DNA of 15,980 nucleotides from Chitinispirillaceae bacterium (GCA_016932075.1 JAFGDP010000132.1:1-15980), one strand, 5' to 3'; shown: positions 1 to 6,801, counted from the first letter of the stretch. Notes: a model not told the origin generated them from the letters alone. Program-made: numbers and translations.

Positions 1-449
1 AGCCTGCACTTGACCGTGAGCGGACCGTCCCATGAGGCGCGCGCCCGGCCGAGCACGCGGGCAAGGCGCTCGCGGTCGTCGAAGAGCTCGATGCCGCCGC
101 CGCGCCGTTTGACTTCGGGTGCCGGGCAGCCAAGGTTGATGTCAATGGCGAACGGCTGGAGGTTTTTTAGCTTTATGACGGCGCGCGGTATTTCTTCCGG
201 CTCGGTGGCGCGAAGCTGATAGACAACCCCACCTTCGCACGCTCTCTTTTTGGTAAATGGCGAAACATCGTTGTTTTCACTGCAGACGGCGCGGGTCGAG
301 AGCATTTCAGTGCAGAGTGCGCCATACCCGCCGAACCCGGCAACAAGACGGCGGAACGCGCTGTGCGTGATCCCTGCCATGGGAGCGCACAGCAGGGGAG
401 GGGACACGGTTCTGTCGCGGAGGGTAAGGGATTCGGTTATGCGGTTCAC
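1..449 (-). CDS. dus: tRNA-dihydrouridine synthase (Dus family), C-terminal part outside the window
   Basis: This is an FMN/NADPH-dependent enzyme that reduces uridine to dihydrouridine in the tRNA D-loop, in the cytosol. Reading the minus strand from a GTG at 449, the protein contains the family's N-terminal flavin-binding segment LLCAPMAGITHSAFR at about residues 20-34. It continues with GGYGALCTEM, a QLRATEPEEI strand in the place of the usual QL.G..PE, then DINLGCPAPEVKRRGGG, the diagnostic Dus signature, and LTVKCR at the window edge. Only about 149 residues are visible of the roughly 320 usual, so the catalytic Cys region lies outside. The GTG overlaps the TGA stop of the upstream membrane-protein gene (GTGA), which suggests translational coupling and fixes the start reasonably well; an AAGGCG lies a little far upstream. 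The subfamily (DusA, B or C) cannot be decided from this piece. Confidence 0.87.
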   Translation of the reverse strand, partial: MNRITESLTLRDRTVSPPLLCAPMAGITHSAFRRLVAGFGGYGALCTEMLSTRAVCSENNDVSPFTKKRACEGGVVYQLRATEPEEIPRAVIKLKNLQPFAIDINLGCPAPEVKRRGGGIELFDDRERLARVLGRARASWDGPLTVKCR

Positions 450-1318
450 GGAACGAAGAACGCCTTGAAAGCAATTCCGAGAAGGGCGTAGCTCATGCCG
501 ACAATAAACAGTGCAAGCAGGAGCTCGCTTCCAAGCGTCAGATGCGGCAGACAGGCGGGGTCTCGCTTGAGCTGTTTCGCAAGGCTGCGGTTGAGCCTGA
601 AATCAGCCAGCCCGTAAACCAGGAGCGGCATAAACAGGGTGATCCCGGTCCAGACCACCTGCGCAAATCCGCTTCCGTTCCAGATCATCGCTGCGATGAA
701 TGCATTTGCAAGCGTGCTGCAAACCGTGGCATAGACGAGCGGGAAAAAGGCGGCGCGTGAACGCGCATGGGAAAACTCGGTCACCAGCGCTATTCTACGC
801 AGCGTGTGCGTATGCGCTGCGCTGCACAGGGCACCGTTGCCGGCTGCCTGGAGCCGCTTCACCAAACAGGCGGCCAGATCGCCAAACCGGGTAATGGTTG
901 AAGGGAGTATGATCCTTTTGCCCGGCGCACTCACGGCAATAAACCCTTTTATCAAGGGAATGGTGCGGATGTCGCAGCGCGTCATGTCCTGGTAGGGGAT
1001 CTCGATGAAAGAAAAGGTGCTTTTATGGACAAGAGAAGAAGGAGTAAGAATGAACTGCACGCGGCTTATTTCAATGTGCGCAAACCGGGCCAGGAGCAGC
1101 AGGATGACATAGGTAGCGCTCAGGTACATGGATGCCCGTTGGAGCGGAGCGTAGACGACACCGTAGGTGAGCAATGAAACGAGAAGCGGTAGGTAGGCGA
1201 CCACCACAAGACCAATAAATAGCAGGAATAGGAAATAAGTAGCGATATAGCATTCAGGTTCCATGCGGAACACCTGCGTTTGTTCCGGCGCCTTGGACTC
1301 AGGAGCGTCGGGAGCCAT
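446..1318 (-). CDS. Multi-pass membrane protein with central PH-like segment, unknown function
   Basis: The family is not firmly recognised. The 290-residue product has hydrophobic stretches at about 26-51, 65-79, 189-212, 221-238 and 264-285, so about five membrane helices. Between the second and third lies a soluble stretch (about 82-157: HIEISRVQFILTPSSL ... IPYQDMTRCDIR ... GKRIILPSTITRFGDL). Its strand pattern resembles the bacterial PH-like domains found in small membrane proteins; this is a resemblance, not proof. The frame stays open about 290 bases further upstream, but that part lies over the DUF2062 gene in another frame. I chose the ATG at 1318 because it follows GGGGAT and gives a normal N-terminus. 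It overlaps the end of the DUF2062 gene by 20 bases, and its own stop overlaps the dus start, so it is almost certainly co-translated with its neighbours. Confidence 0.72.
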   Translation of the reverse strand: MAPDAPESKAPEQTQVFRMEPECYIATYFLFLLFIGLVVVAYLPLLVSLLTYGVVYAPLQRASMYLSATYVILLLLARFAHIEISRVQFILTPSSLVHKSTFSFIEIPYQDMTRCDIRTIPLIKGFIAVSAPGKRIILPSTITRFGDLAACLVKRLQAAGNGALCSAAHTHTLRRIALVTEFSHARSRAAFFPLVYATVCSTLANAFIAAMIWNGSGFAQVVWTGITLFMPLLVYGLADFRLNRSLAKQLKRDPACLPHLTLGSELLLALFIVGMSYALLGIAFKAFFVP

Positions 1319-1763
1319 GTGATCCCCGTACGTTTCTGACCATGAAATAAACGACGGCATATCCGATGCAACCCATGACCAGACCAATGAGAGCATACCC
1401 GGAAATAAGCGCGAGGAGTGCATGGCGGAGCACGAACGCCAGAAAGGTTGACCACGCAAACGGGCTCGTGGCTGCGGTCCACTCGCCTGCAATATGCGAA
1501 GGTTCCATGCCGGACACCTGCGCGCCGACTGCAAGCGCGAGCGGAAACGCGACAATGTTGATCCAGGTATTGACCGCAAGCGCACCGGCAAGTGCTGCTG
1601 CCTTGTTGGCATGGAGCAGAAAGGCCATTACCAGTGCTGCGATGGCGCCGGTTCCGGGAAGTACGCCCAGAAAAAGGCCGAGCCCTGCGCCGAGCGCGAT
1701 CCGGTGCGTCGAATCACTCAGGCCGAGCAGGGTATGACTGAGCTGTCGTGCTGCGGGATTCAT
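1299..1763 (-). CDS. DUF2062-family small membrane protein
   Basis: The 154-residue product carries the DUF2062 pattern: a glycine-rich first hydrophobic segment, GLGLFLGVLPGTGAIAALVM, at about residues 27-46. It is followed by HANKAAALAGALAVNTWIN, in the place of the family's conserved Asn-containing second segment. Two further hydrophobic segments lie at about 105-120 and 122-142, and the tail is basic. The biochemical role of DUF2062 proteins is unknown; some are fused to or sit beside glycosyltransferases. The ATG at 1763 follows GGAAGGGGTGGCC; a GTG two codons earlier (1769) is also in frame but too close to the purine stretch. The gene starts 34 bases after the lepB stop and overlaps the next gene by 20 bases, so it belongs to the lepB operon. 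Confidence 0.75.
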   Translation of the reverse strand: MNPAARQLSHTLLGLSDSTHRIALGAGLGLFLGVLPGTGAIAALVMAFLLHANKAAALAGALAVNTWINIVAFPLALAVGAQVSGMEPSHIAGEWTAATSPFAWSTFLAFVLRHALLALISGYALIGLVMGCIGYAVVYFMVRNVRGSHGSRRS

Positions 1764-1797
1764 GGCCACCCCTTCCCCTCCCCGGGCGCCGCACTTC

Positions 1798-3018
1798 TTA
1801 TTTGTAATACGAGGGCGGATTGAGCCCGTTCCACGACCTGATCAGCTTGCCGATGCGGTTCCAGCGGATCTTGAGCGGCAGCAGGATAAGGGGTGTTTCG
1901 CTGTCGAGGGAAAAGTAGAGAATGAACGCCTTAGCCTTGACGAAATTGCGGTTGACATACCCCCAGTATCGCGAGTCTGCCGAGTCGTCGCGGTTGTCGC
2001 CCATCATGAAATAGTTGTCGTTTTTCACCACGTAGCGGGTGACCGGCTGGCCGTCGAGGTATAGTTTTTTTTCAAGGGTAAATTCTTTTTCACCGACCGA
2101 CTCCCTGACGCGGGCCGTCATATACTCCATGAATTCATGCAGTTCCACCCACGTGGTGACGCGGTTGACAGGGTACTGCTTGATGAGCTGTTTGAACGGA
2201 CGCGAGAGCAGCTGTCCGAACGGGCTCTGCACGCGTATGGTGGTGGTGTCGGCCACGGCGCCGTCAACCAGGAGCGTGAAATCCATACGCACGCGGGAAA
2301 AGGATTCGGCAAGCTTTGTGTCTTCCTTGGCCGGACGTGTCCAGAACACCTGCAGGCCTTTGAGAAATTTTTTGAGCCGACTGCCCGGGTGCTCCTGCGC
2401 CACGAGATTGCGCAGAAAGAGAAAGTCCCGCGTGGAACATTCGCCGACAACGATGGTATCGCCTTTCTTCGGGACGCGCAGCGGTGCAAAGTTCGAGACG
2501 CCCGGGACCGGGAGCGCGCCGCCCGACCTGTATTGCCCGTGCGGAGGAAGGATAAAGTTTTTCCCGTCGATAAGGAGCCTGGTGCCCCTTGACTCGATGG
2601 TCTGCCCCGGACCTGCGACACACCGTTTGATGAAGTCTTTGTTCGCGAAATCTCGGTTGCCGATCTCGAAGTCGTTGCCCGGATACTCGAATATCACGAC
2701 ATCGCCGGCGGTGGGATGTGAAAGCGAAGGAAACTTTTTATAGGAGAATGGCACGACCGGCGATCCGTAAAGGAATTTAAGCCCCAGGAGGAAATCACCG
2801 ATAAGCAGGCTTTTTTCCATTGAACCGGTAGGGATCTTGAACGCCTGGATGATATAGACGATAAAAATAAGCGCCATGGCGAGCGCGGACGTCATCTCTT
2901 TCCCAAACCTGAACAGACCGGCCTTTTCGCTCCGGCGGCTCTTTGATGCTGTCAGAATGTTCCTCCATTTGAAAGAGGATACCGATGAAAAGTGTATTAA
3001 AATACGTTTCTCACGCAC
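1798..3018 (-). CDS. lepB: Signal peptidase I with a large internal insert
   Basis: This membrane serine protease removes signal peptides from exported proteins on the outer face of the inner membrane. In the longest frame (GTG at 3018) one membrane helix lies at about 43-60. It is followed by the nucleophile motif FKIPTGSMEKSLLIGD (Ser66), the general-base motif DFIKRCVAGPGQTIE (Lys131), and box E, MGDNRDDSADSRYWG, at 339-353. Between the Lys region and box E lie about 200 residues, with a non-conserved stretch at roughly 190-325 (Lys- and Arg-rich), so the protein is much longer than a minimal Gram-positive SipS. The start is uncertain. The GTG at 3018 has no ribosome-binding site. A clear GGAGG at 2961-2965 sits six bases before an in-frame CTG at 2955, and an ATG at 2895 would leave almost no residues before the helix. 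Coordinates give the longest frame. The gene follows the phosphatase by 16 bases. Confidence 0.93.
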   Translation of the reverse strand: MREKRILIHFSSVSSFKWRNILTASKSRRSEKAGLFRFGKEMTSALAMALIFIVYIIQAFKIPTGSMEKSLLIGDFLLGLKFLYGSPVVPFSYKKFPSLSHPTAGDVVIFEYPGNDFEIGNRDFANKDFIKRCVAGPGQTIESRGTRLLIDGKNFILPPHGQYRSGGALPVPGVSNFAPLRVPKKGDTIVVGECSTRDFLFLRNLVAQEHPGSRLKKFLKGLQVFWTRPAKEDTKLAESFSRVRMDFTLLVDGAVADTTTIRVQSPFGQLLSRPFKQLIKQYPVNRVTTWVELHEFMEYMTARVRESVGEKEFTLEKKLYLDGQPVTRYVVKNDNYFMMGDNRDDSADSRYWGYVNRNFVKAKAFILYFSLDSETPLILLPLKIRWNRIGKLIRSWNGLNPPSYYK

Positions 3019-3034
3019 GGATATTCATGAGTTT

Positions 3035-3817
3035 TTACAACGCTTGACAATCGCTTTTAGAAAAGCCGCGCACCGCCTCCCCGTGAATCGCGCCGTTTGA
3101 GAGGATGATTGATCCGTTGTGCACCGTGCGCTCGCCGTATATGTCCGAATACGCGCCTCCTGCTTCACGCACGATGCATGCGGCGCTCGCGCAATCCCAT
3201 GGTTTGTCAAGAATATTGACTGCGATATCGAGCCTTCCGCTTGCGACGCAGACATAGGAATAGGCGTCCATGAAACCGTACGCATAGTCCCATGACCGCA
3301 TCAGCGCCAGAAGCTGTTTTCCCGCATCTTCCTGCGCCCGCTCAACAAAACCGAGCCCGGTACCCAGTGCGTTTCTGCTATGGGTGCAGGTTGAAACGCA
3401 GATCCGGTCGCCGTTGAGCCAGGCGCCGCAGCCGATCGAGGCCCAGCAGGTGAGGTTCAGTGCGGGCAGGTGTATGACGCCTGCCACGAGTTCGCCGTTG
3501 TCCTCCAAAGCGATCAGAACGCTGTAGGTGGGAATACCATGGAGATACGGCCGGGTGCCGTCAAGCGGATCAACGATCCAGCGCCGGCCGCTCGTTCCCG
3601 GCGTCTCCGGGGTCTCCTCGCCGAGAAAGCCGTCGCTGCGAAACGCTGACAGCAGGCCCTCGCGAATGATGGTTTCGCTTTTCCGGTCAATGGCGGTCAC
3701 GGGTGAGAGGTCGGCTTTCACCTCGATGCCGGGCAGGCTGGTTTGGGAACTCAACACGAAACGGCCCGCTGTTTTTGCGGTTTCCAGTGCGCAGGAGAGT
3801 TCCGAGGAGTAGTCCAT
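3035..3817 (-). CDS. Inositol monophosphatase-family phosphatase, HisN-like
   Basis: This is a Mg2+-dependent phosphomonoesterase of the FIG/IMPase superfamily, 260 residues. Visible metal-site motifs are GEE in FLGEETPE, then WIVDPLDGTRPYLHGIP (the D-P-L-D-G-T core) and, near the C-terminus, KPWDCASAACIVREAGG (the W-D metal-ligand motif). The sequence DGTR followed by an aromatic and GIPTYSVLIAL is closer to the histidinol-phosphate phosphatase (HisN) branch than to SuhB or CysQ, where DGT is usually followed by N. Histidinol-phosphate is therefore the first substrate guess, but no his genes are visible nearby. The ATG at 3817 gives the normal family length; a longer open frame to 3931 adds a non-conserved Cys-rich stretch that lies over the promoter. 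No strong ribosome-binding site is seen. It is the first gene of the minus-strand operon, 16 bases before the longest lepB frame. Confidence 0.85.
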   Translation of the reverse strand: MDYSSELSCALETAKTAGRFVLSSQTSLPGIEVKADLSPVTAIDRKSETIIREGLLSAFRSDGFLGEETPETPGTSGRRWIVDPLDGTRPYLHGIPTYSVLIALEDNGELVAGVIHLPALNLTCWASIGCGAWLNGDRICVSTCTHSRNALGTGLGFVERAQEDAGKQLLALMRSWDYAYGFMDAYSYVCVASGRLDIAVNILDKPWDCASAACIVREAGGAYSDIYGERTVHNGSIILSNGAIHGEAVRGFSKSDCQAL

Positions 3818-3842
3818 AAAGTTCGATTGCTTCGGTCTGTAA

Positions 3843-3851
3843 TGGTATAAT
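3843..3851 (+). promoter_or_regulatory. Extended -10 promoter element, plus strand
   Basis: TGGTATAAT is a full-consensus -10 (TATAAT at 3846-3851) preceded by the TGn extension, which can compensate for a weak -35; no good -35 is seen 16-18 bases upstream. It points towards the exported-protein gene at 4058 and shares bases with the minus-strand -10, making a divergent, overlapping pair. Confidence 0.45.
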
Positions 3852-3875
3852 AATATATGGCAAACCGTTTGTAGA
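3847..3875 (-). promoter_or_regulatory. Probable promoter for the phosphatase-lepB-dus operon
   Basis: On the minus strand, TCTACA (3875-3870) and TATTAT (3852-3847) are spaced by 17 bases, matching sigma70 consensus at 4/6 and 5/6 positions. The -10 lies about 30 bases before the phosphatase ATG. It overlaps a plus-strand -10 on the same AT-rich tract. Read by eye only. Confidence 0.45.
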
Positions 3876-4057
3876 GAACAGTCCGTTTTAAGACCCGAGA
3901 GTATTTTACTATATTGTAACCGTAAAATCATTACCGTTTAACCCGTATGGCCGTGCAGCACGCTTATTGCCCGATCAATCGCCTGTTCCGGATGCGCTTT
4001 ATGACGTGTTGTCCGGTTGAAAGCCACGACCGTATCATCTTGCTTGTCAAACGATTC

Positions 4058-4621
4058 ATGATGTGCAATTGCCGGATGTGGCGGCAACCATTCTGGCTCC
4101 TCTGTACGGCGTTCACCGTCGGCTTCTGGTGTTTTCCGGTGCGAGCCGAAAAGGTGACACTGCTTTCAGTGGCACCGAGAGAGGCGCCGATAATTGAAAA
4201 AAAGAAGGTTACCTACCAGGTTTATTTCGTGTTCAACCGGTGCCCCAAGCGCTACTACTGGTATTATGAACATGGCACGAAAAGCGTTGTGCTTGAATTT
4301 TTTGATTGCCATATCCGCGTTAATGATTCAATGCCCTGCACGATTCAGGCGCCGGTAAAGGCGATTGACGTGAATAATGCGTCGACTTCGATGGTTATTT
4401 CGGGGCAAAAAGCCCACATCATTGTCGCGCTCAAGGAGGAGATGCTTGCCAGGGCGGACTGCAGCGGTGATACGCTGCATCTCACCTTATGGAAAGACCT
4501 CTCTCCGAGTGCGTCCGTCAAGAAAAAGAGGCGACACCTTATTATCATCCCGCTGATTATCCTGCTCCTCTGCGCCGGCCTGACCGTTACCTATTTCCAG
4601 TTTGAGGTGGCCGGCAAGTAG
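4058..4621 (+). CDS. Exported protein with AMIN-like domain and C-terminal membrane anchor
   Basis: The gene is not recognised with certainty. From the ATG at 4058 the 187-residue product starts with a plausible signal peptide: basic MWRQ, the hydrophobic run PFWLLCTAFTVGFWCF, then PVRA before EKV, a likely signal-peptidase site. The middle (about residues 30-145) is strand-rich: VTLLSVAP, TYQVYFVF, SVVLEFFDCHIR, APVKAIDV, STSMVISGQKAHIIVAL, GDTLHLTLW. This layout resembles AMIN domains of cell-wall amidases and secretins, which bind peptidoglycan; the likeness is by eye only. A basic KKKRR is followed by one strong membrane helix (LIIIPLIILLLCAGLTVTY, about 156-178) and a short outer tail. 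Most of the chain is thus predicted periplasmic and held by a tail helix. Starts at 3947, 3992, 4001 and 4076 are also in frame; none has a good ribosome-binding site, so 4058 rests on the signal peptide. Confidence 0.6.
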   Translation: MMCNCRMWRQPFWLLCTAFTVGFWCFPVRAEKVTLLSVAPREAPIIEKKKVTYQVYFVFNRCPKRYYWYYEHGTKSVVLEFFDCHIRVNDSMPCTIQAPVKAIDVNNASTSMVISGQKAHIIVALKEEMLARADCSGDTLHLTLWKDLSPSASVKKKRRHLIIIPLIILLLCAGLTVTYFQFEVAGK

Positions 4622-4699
4622 TATCCTCGGCAAAAGAGCGCGACGGTCAGCAACTTTTTCACTTTTACCACCTTACGGGGTACATATTTTATATTGTTT

Positions 4700-4729
4700 C
4701 TCCTGCTGGTTATTCCGAAGCCGCAGGAG
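4700..4729 (+). promoter_or_regulatory. Hairpin able to mask a Shine-Dalgarno sequence upstream of ssb
   Basis: CTCCTGC (4700-4706) is an exact inverted repeat of GCAGGAG (4723-4729), with an extra GG/CC pair possible next to a bulged T. The right arm is the strong AGGAGG at 4725-4730 that precedes an in-frame ATG (4733) of the ssb frame. Folding would hide this ribosome-binding site. No T-run follows, so it is not an intrinsic terminator. The rest of the 204-base gap before ssb is AT-rich around 4683-4697 and may hold a promoter, which I could not define. Confidence 0.4.
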
Positions 4730-4825
4730 GTTATGCCAACAATGCGGGTCTATCCAGAACGCGGCAGCGAGAGCATACGGTTGAGGGCGGGTGTATTGTG
4801 GAGCGACCATAGTCGAGGAGGAGTC

Positions 4826-5272
4826 ATGCTTGGCGTCAACAAGGCAATACTGATCGGCAATCTGGGAAGGGATGTGGAACTGCGATATACTCCAAGCGGG
4901 CAGCCTATCGCCAATTTCACGCTTGCGACAACTGAACGGTGGAACGATAAAAACGGGCAGCGCCAGGAGCGTACGGAATGGCACAACATCGTTGCATGGG
5001 GCAGGCTGGGCGAACTGGCCAACCAGTACCTCAAAAAAGGGCGTTCAGCGTATATTGAAGGCCGTATCTCCACCCGGTCGTGGGATGATCGTGACGGAAA
5101 TAAGAAATACCGGACCGAAATTATTGCGAATACCATTCAGTTTCTCGGTGCCGCTCCGGGCGGAGCAGGGACCGGCGCCCCGTCATTTAACGGCGATTCA
5201 ACGCCACCGCAAGAACAGCAGAGTGCGCCTGATGAGGCGGGAGTGATGAATGACGAGGAGCTGCCGTTTTGA
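4826..5272 (+). CDS. ssb: Single-stranded DNA-binding protein
   Basis: SSB coats single-stranded DNA in replication, recombination and repair and recruits partners through its C-terminal tip. The 148-residue product has the OB-fold start [21 protein letters not shown], then [39 protein letters not shown] and [11 protein letters not shown], all typical of bacterial SSB. After about residue 110 comes a short Gly/Pro/Gln linker and the acidic-hydrophobic tip DEELPF, equivalent to the E. coli DDDIPF that binds repair proteins. The ATG at 4826 follows GAGGAGGAG (4815-4823), an excellent ribosome-binding site. The same frame is open upstream, and an ATG at 4733 with its own AGGAGG would add 31 residues ([11 protein letters not shown]...). 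rpsF, a common neighbour of ssb, is absent here. Confidence 0.96.
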   Translation: MLGVNKAILIGNLGRDVELRYTPSGQPIANFTLATTERWNDKNGQRQERTEWHNIVAWGRLGELANQYLKKGRSAYIEGRISTRSWDDRDGNKKYRTEIIANTIQFLGAAPGGAGTGAPSFNGDSTPPQEQQSAPDEAGVMNDEELPF

Positions 5273-5317
5273 GCAGACGACTTGAACTTCACTGACAAAG
5301 GGTGAAAGGATCATACT

Positions 5318-5962
5318 ATGAGCGTCGATATCATGCTGATTACCCTGATGTGCGCCCTTACTTTGGTTGCCTATATGATAGCGATCAATGCACATGGTCC
5401 GGTGCGACTGAGCCTTTCCTATCTTCTGGCCACCATCCTTCTGGCGGCAACGGTATGGGTGATCGTACAGCACGTGAATCTGGGCATGGATAAGGAATTC
5501 AAAACGCTCCAGATGGAAAAAAACAAGGCAGAACAGCGTGCGCTGTCCCAGGAGGAAGCGCTTAAAACGAATAAGGAACGGATGGCGTTCGCGGCAAAGC
5601 TCAATACCGTCATTACTACGGGGACTGCCTTGGCCACCTCGCTTATCAACGTCGACCTCCAGGACCGTTCCTCGGACTTGGAAACGCTCATGGGATGGTC
5701 AAGCGAGAACAAGAAAAAGGTCGAGACGTTCAAGCAGGATTTTGAAAAGCTTTCGACCGCCGATACGTTTTTCACTGAGCCGATGATTCTGATCAGGGAG
5801 GGCATCGAACTACTGGTCGAATCCGCGCAGTACTACAGGCAATATTACTATTCGGAGGACTCAGACCAGGAAGCGCTTCGCGAGCGTCTCCTCAGACAGA
5901 AAGCGCGAAACGCTTATGAAAAATTCCAGAAAGCCAGTGTGCTGATAGCATCTTCAGGATAA
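5318..5962 (+). CDS. Unknown protein with two N-terminal membrane helices and a coiled coil
   Basis: I do not recognise this 214-residue protein. Two membrane helices lie at about residues 5-23 (MLITLMCALTLVAYMIAI) and 32-51 (LSLSYLLATILLAATVWVIV). A charged heptad-like stretch follows at about 55-92 (MDKEFKTLQMEKNKAEQRALS...), likely a coiled coil. The rest is a helical, soluble domain with a Tyr cluster (YYRQYYYSEDSDQ, about 168-180) and a basic end. The topology predicts a helical hairpin anchor with a large cytoplasmic or periplasmic helical domain. The ATG at 5318 follows GGTGAAAGGATCATACT. It begins 45 bases after ssb and probably shares its transcript. Composition matches the neighbours, so there is no sign of recent transfer. 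A structural or chemoreceptor-like helical bundle is possible, but no function can be assigned. Confidence 0.75.
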   Translation: MSVDIMLITLMCALTLVAYMIAINAHGPVRLSLSYLLATILLAATVWVIVQHVNLGMDKEFKTLQMEKNKAEQRALSQEEALKTNKERMAFAAKLNTVITTGTALATSLINVDLQDRSSDLETLMGWSSENKKKVETFKQDFEKLSTADTFFTEPMILIREGIELLVESAQYYRQYYYSEDSDQEALRERLLRQKARNAYEKFQKASVLIASSG

Positions 5963-6048
5963 GAGCAGAATGCGGAGGAAAGGTCCCGCTGGGGGAGGCC
6001 GTACCGGTTGCGCTGGGGGGCATGATCGTCCGCAGGGAGTGGCGGCGC

Positions 6049-6077
6049 TTGAAAAAGCAGAGGGAAGAAATTATTTT
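6049..6077 (+). promoter_or_regulatory. Sigma70-like promoter for the yceD-rpmF-plsX-fab operon
   Basis: TTGAAA (6049-6054, 5/6 to consensus) and TATTTT (6072-6077, 4/6) are exactly 17 bases apart. The -10 lies about 40 bases before the yceD ATG, leaving a short leader. The 156-base gap around it (5963-6118) holds no other convincing feature; an overlapping short frame there lacks coding character. Confidence 0.5.
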
Positions 6078-6118
6078 ATACGGTTTTGCGCTGAGCAACT
6101 CATGCGCGGGAAGAGGCG

Positions 6119-6610
6119 ATGGTTATCGATATCAGGACCATACCGGCCGGTCATTCGGTGGTAAAGCAGGAAACCGGTCTTGATGAGTATGCGGCCGATC
6201 TTCCCAGGCTCGTGGCCAAGGTGTCGTGTGAGGCGGCCATCGACCGTAATGGTTCGGAGTGTTATGTCCGTCTCCGCTTTGAAAGCACGCTGGAAATGAG
6301 CTGTTCCCGCTGCCTCAAGGAGTTTTTGTTTCCGGTCTCAGGGGAAACCAGGCTCGTGATCAAGGAGCGGCAGAGCAATTACGGCAAAGCGCCCGGCGAT
6401 GATGATGCTGATTTTTTTTATGACAGCAGGCATTTGGACATAGATCTGGGACCGGTACTATTTGAAGAGATCCTGACCTCGCTTCCACTCAAACCGCTCT
6501 GTACACCAGAGTGCGAGGGGATCACCGTCGAGTCTGATGTACAGAAAGAGGACGCAGCGGTGGATCCGCGGTGGGAAGCGCTGAAGAAATTAAAAGAGCG
6601 GCAAATGTAA
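6119..6610 (+). CDS. yceD: YceD/DUF177 protein, 23S rRNA accumulation factor
   Basis: The 163-residue product belongs to the DUF177 family, whose E. coli member YceD is needed for normal 23S rRNA accumulation and sits directly before rpmF. Visible marks are MSCSRCLKEFLFPVSGE (Cys62 and Cys65) in the middle, the acidic linker with YDSRHLDIDLGPVLFEEILTSLPLKPLC, then CTPECEG (Cys128, Cys132), and the terminal DPRWEALKKLKE common to the family. The four cysteines as two CxxC/CxxxC pairs suggest metal binding, as in many non-proteobacterial members. The ATG at 6119 follows GGAAGAGGCG at close spacing. The conserved yceD-rpmF-plsX order supports the call. It is the first gene of the fatty-acid operon. 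Confidence 0.9.
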   Translation: MVIDIRTIPAGHSVVKQETGLDEYAADLPRLVAKVSCEAAIDRNGSECYVRLRFESTLEMSCSRCLKEFLFPVSGETRLVIKERQSNYGKAPGDDDADFFYDSRHLDIDLGPVLFEEILTSLPLKPLCTPECEGITVESDVQKEDAAVDPRWEALKKLKERQM

Positions 6611-6621
6611 CAGGAGGAAGC

Positions 6622-6801
6622 ATGGCAGTTCCCAAGAAGCGAAATTCACCGATGCGGCGTGACCTGCGGCGGAGCCATCTGGCACTCAAGCCGGCGAAAC
6701 CGGTGCTCTGTTCGCATTGCAAGCAGCCCATGATCGCGCACCGCGTATGCGCGAATTGCGGATACTATGCAGGGGTTGAGGTAAAACCTCCCGAAGAGTA
6801 A
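6622..6801 (+). CDS. rpmF: Large-subunit ribosomal protein L32, zinc-binding form
   Basis: The 59-residue product begins MAVPKKRNSPMRRDLRRSH, the standard L32 N-terminus, and carries LCSHCKQPMIAHRVCANCGYY, two CxxC pairs that form the zinc ribbon (the C+ paralogue; zinc-free L32 lacks these Cys). It is a late component of the 50S subunit. The ATG at 6622 has CAGGAGGAAGC directly before it and leaves 11 bases after yceD; an earlier in-frame GTG at 6571 lies inside yceD and adds non-L32 sequence. As a zinc-dependent r-protein it may have a zinc-free counterpart elsewhere in the genome, not seen here. Confidence 0.96.
   Translation: MAVPKKRNSPMRRDLRRSHLALKPAKPVLCSHCKQPMIAHRVCANCGYYAGVEVKPPEE

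Noticed and set aside
10..468. Short plus-strand open frames at the left edge
   Set aside because: The opposite strand encodes clear Dus motifs, so these are antisense shadows.
2039..2743. 234-codon plus-strand open frame opposite lepB
   Set aside because: It is a shadow of the lepB coding strand, with no ribosome-binding site and no recognisable motif.
3044..3049. Perfect TTGACA on the plus strand
   Set aside because: No -10 follows at 16-18 bases, and it lies inside the phosphatase gene pointing away from any plus-strand start.
3022..3050. Separate lepB promoter (TTGTCA with a -10 17 bases on, minus strand)
   Set aside because: The -10 matches consensus at only about two of six positions; lepB is better explained as part of the phosphatase operon.
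5970..6164. 64-codon open frame between the coiled-coil gene and yceD
   Set aside because: It overlaps the yceD start and the promoter, is composition-biased and resembles nothing.
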